29,676 nt of DNA from Mnemiopsis leidyi (lineage: Eukaryota; Ctenophora; Tentaculata; Lobata; Bolinopsidae): NCBI GenBank assembly GCA_000226015.1, contig JH152876.1, positions 121,525-151,200 of the forward strand, read 5' to 3'. Below are positions 9,884 to 20,537 of this stretch, one piece after another; within the stretch, counting starts at the first letter, position 1; every line of letters starts with the position of its first letter. The notes below the pieces were generated by a model. It saw only the letters and a program-made list of their open reading frames with translations, did no database searches and was not told where the DNA came from. The translations under genes and the position numbers were made by a program.

Positions 9884-12410
9884 ATGGTAAATGTCTGGTA
9901 ACTGTCTAGAAACCCCCATAATCAGATGATCTCCATGACTACAGGTAAACTATATAGGGCTACAATAAAACACCTCCAACAAACTACACCAGTCAACAGG
10001 CACCTTCCCTGATCCGGCTCGACCGTATTTCCTGGAACAATGACCACATTCTGCTTGCATATCTGAGTCTTTTATTCCCCATCAATCTAGATAATTAGCT
10101 AACGTTCTTCCTTCATGACTACTCCCCTATGACGTCACTCATTCAATCAATGTTACTCATAACTCCACAACAAGAATCATTCGATTTCGTATAGCGTTTC
10201 CTGGCGGAATGAGATGACTGATTTGATTTTCTCAAACAAGAAAAGCATTTAAATAGAGTTGTTCCTGTACTTTCTAACCGTATTCATAGTAAAATCATAC
10301 CCCGTATGTATTTCAGACTTCTTTTTAATTAGGTTATCTACCAATTTGTCTTTCTGCTCCGCATAAGAAAAGACGGACGTTAAAATAATATTCAATTTAT
10401 CCAAAAAGTCATTTTAGATGTTTTGTTGAGGCGCTCAGTTTGGTGTTCCGGCCTTTTTTTGGTTTTTACTCAACAGAAATAATGGTCAAATAACTGCTGC
10501 TTAGTGTTCTTTTTCGCACCGTCATATCAATGATTCATCTCATCAACTTCTGGCGTTTGGGTCACGTTTAATTGTTTGTCTAGAGACATAAAACAAGTCT
10601 TAAGTACCATCTTACGAATACGTTATAGATTAAAGTAAAGTGTGTAAACTCAGTTACTGTCACCTTAAAATAGCTCTAATTTGTAAGGTTTTAGGTTTAT
10701 TGATTTATTTTCAACTTTAACACTTAGCTAAGCTTGCAAAAATTTTTAAAACCTTGAAATTTTTTGTTCAGGATTTTGAGTGTACGCAGTTTTATGACTA
10801 TGTTGGTCGATGGAGAAATATAACGGGCAACAGTCAGTTATTTTGTCGTGATCAAATAATTTTATTTCGATTTAATAACGGTATTTATTATGTCGGATTT
10901 TCTAAATATCCGCTTAAGTTTCAACCAAGAACTTTTTTCATAAGAGGATATGATTGCATTTTATTGCTTATTCTCGAAACTCCACGAATAATAACTCAGT
11001 GAAACTCAGTGAAACATGCGTATTTAAGCTAATATCTAATTAGCCAGAATTGGAAATATAAAGATTTTAATTTGGATTGGCGAGAGGTCGTTTTTGGCTT
11101 TTTCTCCATTATCGTTATATCGAATTCGTTAATCCTGGCCCTTTTCTTGTGATCCATTAAATGTTATTAAGCGCATTTGACGGTTAATCTTTTGCTTGGT
11201 GCGAAGAATGCTCAGTAAAGAATATCTTAACGGATTAGCCATTTACGGATTAGCCATCAAAGTACTATTTTTGGCGGTCTGCTCCATAAGATCAGAGCTC
11301 TCTTAGGTCGGAACACGTTTCTATGTTAATCTCCCGGATTATTTCTGTTAATACGTGCGTGATCTCGGAAGTCATTGGATAAGTCACATCACTTTGCATC
11401 ATATTGGAATGTCTTAAGACACCAAAATTGATATCCATGACTTCATTCCTGACTAATGATACCTGTCCGTTGTGGGTGAAACAGTATCAATTATACTCCG
11501 TATTGACTCATCGGAATCATGATTCATGCTCTTATACATTGATCTCGTTTTTCAATAAGGTCTTTACATATAGGTTTACAAAGGGTTCGTTGTACGTGGC
11601 ACTGTCTTTTTTCTGAATCTAAATGCGTGCTTGTGTTGCATTTCTGTGTTGTTAGATAGTTCAATTGAAAAGCCCTATCGTCCTACCGATTTTCGAGCCT
11701 TAATGAAGCTTTAATCAAGGGTCCATGCTTACGCATATCCTCTCTTTTAGGTAAAAAATAGATTTGGTATTTAAAATTGGCTTAATAAACTGTATCGCTA
11801 CTCGTTGTTTTACTAACAGCGTTTACCCTTAATAAAAGCAATAATCCAATAATGCTATTAACGGAATTTTTCGGCCGATGGAATCTGGCGTCTCTATTTA
11901 TCCAGTATCCAGGAAGGGTTTTAGGCAGTCTGTAATTCTTCCTATCGTACGATTGTATTTATTCAAGTAATTTTTGTTGTATTTGGTTTAAATCCGCGGT
12001 CAATCGTTCATCACTATTCAAGTATTTTTGGAATTATAATTAGTCTGATCGAACTTAATTCTTTCAACCTCGAGGCCGTGAATCAAGTACTTAAAATCTG
12101 AATACCTCCCTGGTATGTGTGAAATGTGAAACTAGTTCTGCAACTCAAGACAGTTAGATACATAAATTTCGCTGCAATTTAATTGTGGAAACAAGAGGAA
12201 GTTTTGTCAGCCAATTTTGTCGATTGACGTATCCCTCCCTTTATCCCTTTTGCCATTATGTAGGAATTTGCGTCCAAATATTAAACTAAATGTTTCACAG
12301 CATCTGCAATGAAATGGCATATAGAATGCTCTGCATCCAACTGTAACCAGATGTTGAAATCCCAAAAATCACAACTACTGAGCATAGCTCCATATCAAAA
12401 CAGCACTTTG
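9884..12410. other. Intergenic sequence, no gene recognised
   Basis: AT-rich sequence. Small direct duplications occur at 10994-11013 (ACTCAGTGAA twice) and near 11231-11260 (ACGGATTAGCCAT twice). Open frames of 82 and 70 codons near 10754 and 11404 have no recognisable content. Confidence 0.45.
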
Positions 12411-12450
12411 CTTGTACTTGCTTGTACTTGCTTGTACTAACTTGTACTTG
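12411..12450 (+). repeat. 10-bp tandem repeat (CTTGTACTTG), four copies
   Basis: Four contiguous decamers, three identical and one ending CTAA. The same decamer family forms the longer array in intron 7 of the channel gene at 25714-25895. Confidence 0.85.
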
Positions 12451-13393
12451 CTTCACTCTCCTCTGTAGGTGAGCTAAACGGGTGTTAAGTTTACGATAAG
12501 TGTCCTGATAATCACAATAAATCCAACTCTTAGCTGGAACGCCCAGTACGCGTCTACCCAACCATGGCGCATAATAGAAAGTTTTTATTGCAATCAGCTG
12601 CAACCTAGTTTTTTAAAAGCCATCCACCAATTGCTGGGGATAGGAAAAAGTGTAAGATATTATTTAAAGAGTAGTTTGTCTGTGTACTGACCAGACACGG
12701 ACGTTGCTTTTCTTGCTATTCCGTGTTTGTAAACAGTTATTTATTTTATATTCCACTAACTTAAATCTTAAACTTGAACATCATAAAAACCTAAAATCTC
12801 ATGATCATCAGATCTCCCCTGAAATCCCTGATTTTAATCCTTGCTTCGGTCAAACCGGGTATCAAAACAATTTCCGGTCTGAACGCTTTGCCCAAAGTCA
12901 CACAGAGCTTGTTATGCTTGAATAAGATAACCGTTAATACATCGCGTTTAGTCTTGTTGTCGTGCCAGCTAGAAGATAAATTTTCTTTCCCTCCCAACAG
13001 CTCGACACTAAATTTTCTGAAATATATGTGCTGTCTTTATTTGCTGTATAGTTGTATGTGTGGTAAATTAGCTGAACATTCACGGATATTGGAGTTGCAT
13101 TTTAACTGATGAAGCGATTGATTTGGTAGCCATTATGGCGTGATCGTTCTGATTGGAAATATTTCGTCGTAAATCTTGTTTAATGTTTGTTTTGTGGGTA
13201 ATCCTTTTTTCGATTATTGTATTTTGCTTTTGACTTTTATCGATCGACGATCATAGCCCGGATTTTTGACGGCAGCCATCTAATTTTAAAACCATGATAC
13301 TCTTGTTAACTTAATGTCATCGGAAAAAATATGCTTCCATCATGATTAATGTATTACCACTTACCAGCAAATTCATCGTGCTCTTAAAATTCA

Positions 13394-13396
<3 letters not shown>
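12451..13396. other. Intergenic sequence, no gene recognised
   Basis: Overlapping open frames on both strands around 12700-13109 do not resemble known proteins and lack supporting splice or start context. I see nothing else. Confidence 0.45.

Positions 13397-13468
<72 letters not shown>
13397..13468. repeat. (CA)n microsatellite, left of assembly gap
   Basis: An uninterrupted CA dinucleotide tract runs from 13397 into the Ns. Confidence 0.97.
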
Positions 13469-14441
13469 NNNNNNNNNNNNNNNNNNNNNNNNNNNNNNNN
13501 NNNNNNNNNNNNNNNNNNNNNNNNNNNNNNNNNNNNNNNNNNNNNNNNNNNNNNNNNNNNNNNNNNNNNNNNNNNNNNNNNNNNNNNNNNNNNNNNNNNN
13601 NNNNNNNNNNNNNNNNNNNNNNNNNNNNNNNNNNNNNNNNNNNNNNNNNNNNNNNNNNNNNNNNNNNNNNNNNNNNNNNNNNNNNNNNNNNNNNNNNNNN
13701 NNNNNNNNNNNNNNNNNNNNNNNNNNNNNNNNNNNNNNNNNNNNNNNNNNNNNNNNNNNNNNNNNNNNNNNNNNNNNNNNNNNNNNNNNNNNNNNNNNNN
13801 NNNNNNNNNNNNNNNNNNNNNNNNNNNNNNNNNNNNNNNNNNNNNNNNNNNNNNNNNNNNNNNNNNNNNNNNNNNNNNNNNNNNNNNNNNNNNNNNNNNN
13901 NNNNNNNNNNNNNNNNNNNNNNNNNNNNNNNNNNNNNNNNNNNNNNNNNNNNNNNNNNNNNNNNNNNNNNNNNNNNNNNNNNNNNNNNNNNNNNNNNNNN
14001 NNNNNNNNNNNNNNNNNNNNNNNNNNNNNNNNNNNNNNNNNNNNNNNNNNNNNNNNNNNNNNNNNNNNNNNNNNNNNNNNNNNNNNNNNNNNNNNNNNNN
14101 NNNNNNNNNNNNNNNNNNNNNNNNNNNNNNNNNNNNNNNNNNNNNNNNNNNNNNNNNNNNNNNNNNNNNNNNNNNNNNNNNNNNNNNNNNNNNNNNNNNN
14201 NNNNNNNNNNNNNNNNNNNNNNNNNNNNNNNNNNNNNNNNNNNNNNNNNNNNNNNNNNNNNNNNNNNNNNNNNNNNNNNNNNNNNNNNNNNNNNNNNNNN
14301 NNNNNNNNNNNNNNNNNNNNNNNNNNNNNNNNNNNNNNNNNNNNNNNNNNNNNNNNNNNNNNNNNNNNNNNNNNNNNNNNNNNNNNNNNNNNNNNNNNNN
14401 NNNNNNNNNNNNNNNNNNNNNNNNNNNNNNNNNNNNNNNNN
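13469..14441. other. Assembly gap (973 Ns)
   Basis: A run of Ns with CA repeat on both sides. The assembly probably broke in a long microsatellite, so the true length and content are unknown. Apparent open frames that span it are artefacts. Confidence 0.98.
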
Positions 14442-14460
14442 ACACACACTACACTACACA

Positions 14461-14543
<83 letters not shown>

Positions 14544-14569
14544 GACGCAGACGCGCACACACACACACA
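14442..14569. repeat. (CA)n microsatellite, right of assembly gap
   Basis: CA repeat with CACTACACTACA interruptions at its start and GCAGACGCAGACGCGC near 14541-14556. The interruptions show that the array is not pure on this side. Confidence 0.97.
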
Positions 14570-17500
14570 AAAAATCCTGTCCCAAATTTCCCAAGCTATT
14601 AACGACAATTAAAGTACACCTCCATGACAATTAAGTCTGATTCATCTCCAGATAGATTAATCCTGCGGTGATATCATCAGTAATTTTACCGCTCTTAACG
14701 CCACAGTTTTATCATAACGTTACCTCCTTAAAACTCGGAACCAAGGTTCACGATGTCAAATTCCTCTTGTATGTAAAGAAGTGATGGGTAGAATTGTGGT
14801 AACTATCATTAACCATAACGACCATTAACATTAACATTATGTCGTTACGTAATAGTGCTTTGCATTATCTTCTACTGAGAACATGCCAACACTAGTTTCA
14901 TCTTCCCTCTTTCTTCTTCAGTATTTATCGTTTATTCTAGTCTGGTTATCCTATATTATAGTCAATTTTCTAGTCTGTTATATCATGAAAAATCTCGTTC
15001 AATATTCTAGTTTGTATAGGGTCTGTCAAGGAATAGCGGCGTCTTAAATCAGATACTTCTTTTAACGGTAGCTCACTGGCTTAGCAGTTCTATTTCTTAC
15101 AATCGAGCGCTAGCTGGGATATTTAGTTGTCACGTGATTTAGGAAAACACAGGATTTGTGGTCTACTACGTAACTAGTTGAATTTCTGCTTCTACAATGT
15201 GTTTGAGCTGAGTGATTTCCCAATAAATTTACTGATTATGACGTCATAATCTCTTTATGTGGCTACATTTGTATCCATCTTCTGTTATGTCAAAATCTCG
15301 GCGGTGAGAGTGCCAGACAAGGTAAACATACAGATTCGTGTCCTGATCCATCAACCTCTTCTAATAGTAATACCTTCCAATACTTTTATCCTCTATTTCT
15401 CAGTCATACCACATAGTTTAAGTAATTGTACATCAAGTATAAGCGACGCAAATGGTTGGCTGTGCTCGGCACTACAGATAAGACTCAATTAACATCCATT
15501 CATTTCTAATAATAACTTCGATATCTTTTCTTGACTTATTTTTCAATCTGTATCCTAGTTTAAAACATAAAACGGGTATGTAATTTTTATACTTTTACAA
15601 TACCTTGCCTCGCTTTTATAGAAATGAAATTACCTTAATACCTTCGTATAAAAATGCAATTGCTTCGCTTCATGATATTTTTATATACCATTAATTTCCA
15701 TTCTAATTCTTGGTTCATTAATGTTAATTAATTAATACCATCAAAGATAGTGCAATGAACTAAGATTGGCAGTGACTGCGTTTTTGCCATCGAATAGTGC
15801 GATCCCCTTTTCCTTGATTGATTTTCGTTGAAAGAACTTTTAAATTCCCAAAGTGAAATTGAAAAAGGAAGTTGACTTGTTATGACCAGAAGCTTTTTCA
15901 ATCCGTGAATGCTGTTTTGAACAAAATATTGTTTGAACGAATTTTCGATTTAAGCCGTAGATTTGTAACATTCTTGATTCTGGACTTTACGATTTGCATC
16001 ATGTCTGATGATTTGAAATTTACCGATCTCCAAAATATGCTGATTTCTCCGTCTGTCTCGAAACTTGTCGTCATAAGTAGTAGTAATACTGTTTGGTTCG
16101 ATGTCTATATTGTGGAAGACATTTTTCTGTGGTCATCAAATTCCATTCATTTTAAATACGCCTTAACTTTGAATTTTTCCACCGTCACCATGCAAAGCTC
16201 CATGTCACTGATGTCTAGCCTCAAATCAATGAAGCAAACACATTTCACACTTGCTACAAAAACATAGTACATTTTATATTTATCTAAAGTTCTACCGGGA
16301 TGTTAAGTTATCTATTTAAGCAGTATTCAATAACGATAAATAATTTGAAGTTGATAATATTATATTTCGAGGACATAATCCTCTTTAAAGATGATGACAT
16401 TCAGAAAAAAAGGAGATGAAAAATCCGGTTGAATGGCCCGATAAAAATATAATGCGACATTCTTTTCTGTCAAGACAAGATTCGGAGTCACCCGGTGACA
16501 CTGCTGTCATCCTCATCATCATGATTTATTTACCCGGTCCCGGCCATCTCTGTCTAGACCCTCACACGCCTCATTTTTCTGTAATTAATTAATCATACTG
16601 CAAACACCCGGGACACCCTAGTGAATGAGTGAGGGGATATAGGATAATATCTCGCACAATCACCACTTCATCTCCACACATCCATGCAAGACGTGTCTGT
16701 CAGACCTCTTGACATCCTATCTTTTCTTTCTCCCCTTCGCAGCCCGGTCTCGTATTTAACGATGCGGCAAGTTAGTCGTGTCAAATTAGTTAATGTTACC
16801 TTGGCCATGTTTTTCGAGCAACCCCCCTTAGCTTTCCAGTCGTACAATTCAAAGGTTTTCAGACGTACAGTGCTTTTATCGGAAATAGCTGATGTTTTTC
16901 GTTTGTTGGACAAGCCCTAAAGTTATTCTCCAACTTATTGATACAAAGAAACACTTTAAAACAAGATGCTGCCGACAAATTTCAGACCAAACTAAGTGTA
17001 TTTAGATGGTTTCTCCTTTGTCAAAGTAGTGCTGGTTGTTACGAAATCTAAATTTTCGGTTACTCAACGAGCTGTTGACACTATAACTTAGTCTAAAAAT
17101 TTCACTAGATTTCGTCTTAAGTAGGCATCGTCTAGACGATGAAATTTCGTCACCTCGTTTAATTCTCATATCAGAAAAGCCCAAAGCAAATTTTCGATTC
17201 AATTTCCGTCAAAAATCTTGTAGAGCTTTTGCCCGTCATAGTACTGAAATTACCTTTAAAGTCTGATCACAATCAGAGTGAATTTTCTTTCCCCTCCTGG
17301 TTCTTATAATCCAGACAAATAACGCAGCCTCTCACCATGATATATAATCGTATTGCTAATTCCCGTGCATGCTTTTATTGTCCTACTTTTAGTAACAAGA
17401 TTTACTATATTTATCATATTTACCGCGGCCACACTACTCGAGTACTTTCCCAGTATTTATTTGCTTTTGACGAAGATGTGACAGAGACCAATAACGCACT

Positions 17501-19545
17501 AACGCAGATTGAATTTATCCGTTTTTTTTTCATTTTTACCACAACGCTTGCTTACGTCTTTATGTCTTCTGTCTTTTTTTGCTATGCCAAAAACACAATC
17601 GACTTAAACAATTTTTCGTAACTGCCAGACGTGACGTGATCTTCAGAAATCAGCCCACATCGAGGATTTATATTCACTGCACGGCCTGCACTATCTAATT
17701 GCATTGACGACGATGTATCTATATCAGTCTATCGTGTCTGCTTCACCGTCGAAATTAGATTAAAATGATAATCACTTAATCGCACATTGAATTAATTTCA
17801 ACCTATTTCCGGCTATCTCCATATCACGGTCGACATCGATATTTTCTCCAATACTCCTTTTCATGTCGATATGTTGAATAGGTGAGCAAACGTTTTCAAG
17901 CTATCTGGTTTAATATTCCAGGACTTCTAGTTCTAGTCGTCGGTACATAGCACTGCAAATTGCAAACAAGGTTGTTGATATTCCCAAATCTAATATCTAA
18001 GACTTTTTAGTCTTTGAATCAGGCAAGATTTTTTAAATTTCCCGTTTCTCGGTATTTTCAAGCCTTGTTTTTACTCTCGACAATGTTACTTGGCCTCCAC
18101 TAAAGACGTTTTTCAGCAAAACAAAATGTAGCATGTCAACTTCCGAAATATCATTTTGAAGTATTTTAAGAGTTGTAACATAAACAAAGTCGTTCTGTTA
18201 TCTCCATGACTTCATGTTTAAATAAAGCAACGCGCTTCATCATTTGTCCATCGGGTAAAAAACTCATTATCTTTTTTAACTCATGTTGCAAGATTGCCGG
18301 CCTTTGCGGTCGGTCCACAAGCTGTTTAAACGGTCATGAGTCGCACCAGTAATTGTCTCTCTCTCTCTCTATCCAAACAGAAGTCTGCTAGTAAACAAAG
18401 TTACAAAGTCAATCTGCACGTGTCCTGCCTGTTAGCAAGATATCTATATCCTCCACGGTCCGTGGCCGGTAGATTCCAGTTTAACTTTCTGCACGACACG
18501 ACCACGCGATATACCCTCAGTTACAAGACGTAAACTGGATCACTTTAACGATGTTATCAGCTCATAGTGCTCTGCGCTGTGCTCCTCATTATCAGTAATA
18601 TACATAATGACACTGCTGTTAGCATCACTACAATACGATTCGAGAATGTTGTCAAGTTTTGTCCCCGGAATGTGGGTGCTAGTCATTACAAGCTCGTTGG
18701 TCCGGTCCTCCTATATAGAGGGGTCTTACGACATAGCCCCGCATAAATGTACTGTCCGGCCGTTTCGATTGTCCTGCTATATAGGTAGACTTGGTTATTT
18801 AAAGGCTCTGTCTAGAAATCCTCTCTCTGGGGTTCTGTCAGTATGGCTCGTCTGCAGTTCACACTGTCAATACGAATCGTCAGTATGCACTGTCGGTAGG
18901 GTTCGTCAGTTCGCATTGTCAGAAGTGTTTTAGTCAGTGCACAGTGTCAGTTTGCGTTAGACAATTGAAACTATCACTATGTATCAATACATGTGTTTGT
19001 ACGTGCTATTCAATACGTCCTGTCAATACTATCAAAGTATCACGTAGCTCCAACTCCAACTGTACACGATAGACTGACACAAGAGGGTCCCATCTCCAAC
19101 AAGAGCCATGTTCACCAACACCAGGTTCCTTTAGCATAGCCGCTCCGTGTAGTTAGGCTATACGAGCACCTCAACACTGGGCGTGATCTAGATATTCAAT
19201 CTGGCACATAAACTGTCTATATTTTGTAGATTTTTCCGTTTTATCGCTTCACTGCGCAGCTCTTTGCAGTCTACAAAGTGTTATCCCGTACATTAGCAAA
19301 CATTTGTGTGTTTGCGATATTGAATATTTCTGTCTTTATTGGAATTGGGCCGTTCAATGTTTATGTCGTCTTTTTACAATTTTTAGCTTTTCTTTTACTC
19401 ATTATTCTAATATTTAAGTTTACGATAATCTATCCGGCAATTATGGACTCTGCGTCGGAATTTTCTTAATTAAATTCGTTTTATTTTTCGCACATTCAAA
19501 CACCAGCCCAGTTGGTCAGTGATCGAAATCAATTATCGCGTACTT
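14570..19545. other. Intergenic sequence, no gene recognised
   Basis: About 5 kb of AT-rich DNA. TCACGTGA occurs at 15130-15137, a short CT run lies near 18355-18370, and irregular GTCAGTATGCACTGTC-like repeats lie at about 18833-18953. The longest open frame (131 codons, 15872-16267) starts from TTG and has no recognisable domain. I see no tRNA or rRNA. Confidence 0.45.
18833..18953 (+). repeat. Degenerate GTCAGTNNGCACTGTC-like repeat
   Basis: CTGTCAGTATG, CACTGTCAATACG, CGTCAGTATGCACTGTC, CGTCAGTTCGCATTGTC and CACAGTGTCAGTTTGCG follow one another at roughly 20-base spacing. Strongly diverged. Confidence 0.45.
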
Positions 19546-19603
19546 TAGATAATTGCGCTCTATAAGTATAGGTGTAGGTGGAGGTAATTGCGCTAATTAT
19601 CTA
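19546..19603. repeat. Near-perfect inverted repeat
   Basis: TAGATAATTGCGC (19546-19558) and GCGCTAATTATCTA (19590-19603) are inverse complements apart from one extra base, around a loop of 31 bases. It lies about 480 bases upstream of the channel start codon. The role is unknown. Confidence 0.6.
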
Positions 19604-19983
19604 ATATTTAGACTGTATGAGCCTAGTTAAAAGTGCTTAAGTACCGTGATATAGTACAGCTGCTTAACACTTGTTTATCCTGTTTAACGACGCAGATTCT
19701 AATCACATCCGCACTTTAGGTCCGCTTCCAGGGTTAGCGTGGTTTTTTGTCGAGGTGCCTTCCCTTGAGAACAACTCAAAGTTCATTCCTCGAGTTAAGA
19801 GTTTGAAGTTTAAAGTATTTTTACAAACTCGACAAGTACTTGACAAATACTCAACATTCCAAGCTCACCTTCAGTTGTTACGGTAGATGTTTTTTAAAAT
19901 TCGTTGTAATTCTTTGAGTTGTCGTCGTGATGAAAGATAAGTACCACACACTAAACAGACTACCTATTTGTTTCTTTCTCACC

Positions 19984-19995
19984 TGTCACGTGACA
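19984..19995. promoter_or_regulatory. Palindromic E-box TGTCACGTGACA upstream of the K2P gene
   Basis: A perfect 12-bp palindrome with a CACGTG core lies 87 bases before the ATG at 20082. GTCACGTGAC-type sites are bound by bHLH-zip factors such as the MITF/TFE family in animals. Whether it acts as a promoter element is inference; no TATA box is evident close by. Confidence 0.35.
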
Positions 19996-20062
19996 AGATA
20001 GAGAACAGGAAACATACAAACAAATAATTTCACTTAACCTGACAACACGTCCACAGTTCGAT

Positions 20063-20104
20063 ATGTACAATAAGCAGATTGATGGATCTAAAAGCATCAC
20101 GTGA
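20063..20104 (+). other. Short upstream ORF overlapping the K2P start codon
   Basis: ATG at 20063 opens a 13-codon frame (MYNKQIDGSKSIT) that stops at 20102-20104, after the channel ATG at 20082 and in another frame. It has G at -3, a better context than the T at -3 of the channel ATG. If the mRNA includes this leader, it would be expected to reduce channel translation. Confidence 0.35.
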
Positions 20105-20537
20105 TACCGATGAGTTTGGAAGTGTTTACTCCTTCGATGGCCTGGTTAACAAGATCAAGAAGCACAATCTGGTGCACCCTGTCTCCACATCCCCACCTCC
20201 GCCGACAATCCCCCGGCGGCCGCCAAACCAGGCGGACTTCTTCGCCGGACACCGCGGTTCTCTGACAGGCAGCAACGGAGCGGCGGTTACCGGAAATGGT
20301 TTCCGGCGGTTTAGCGTGTTTTCCCAGCCCATGCCACAGTACACGCCCAACGGGATGTACGGACATGGGATGGGAGGGGGTTTTAATAACGGGACTCCGG
20401 GGGGCATGCTCGCCAACTCTAAGTTAGACGGGCTGTCAGAGGGTAAGGGTTCGGAGTATGGCACCTCCAGTGTCTGTCTGGATCCTCCCCCTAAGTTGAA
20501 GAAACCGCGACTATCACAGGATCCAGACTTCAGAAAG
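20082..20537 (+). CDS. K2P exon 1: cytosolic N-terminus (residues 1-152)
   Basis: It opens MDLKASRDTDEFGSVYSF and carries a proline-rich stretch STSPPPPTIPRRPP (35-48) that could bind SH3 domains, a kinase-type site FRRFSVF (74-80), a Gly-rich patch around MYGHGMGGG and a basic segment PPPKLKKPRLS near the end. It is predicted disordered and has no membrane segment. The donor is AAAG|GTGGGT at 20537/20538, phase 0. The base composition is GC-richer than the flanks, as expected of coding sequence. Assignment to the channel mRNA rests on phase agreement and the similar style of exon 2. Confidence 0.75.

Noticed and set aside
13317..14634. Open frames of 349-430 codons on both strands across the gap
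   Set aside because: They consist of Ns and CA-repeat translation (Thr-His or Cys-Val alternation); artefacts of the gap.
15872..16267. 131-codon open frame in the intergenic region, and a minus-strand reading resembling a reverse-transcriptase end
   Set aside because: The plus frame starts at TTG and has no domain. The minus reading gives only a short stretch that loosely fits, then stops; too weak to call.
16500..16620. A second hAT end, from ACCCGGTCCCGGCCA near 16530
   Set aside because: Only one short match, with no CAGGG tip, no repeated motifs and no target duplication.
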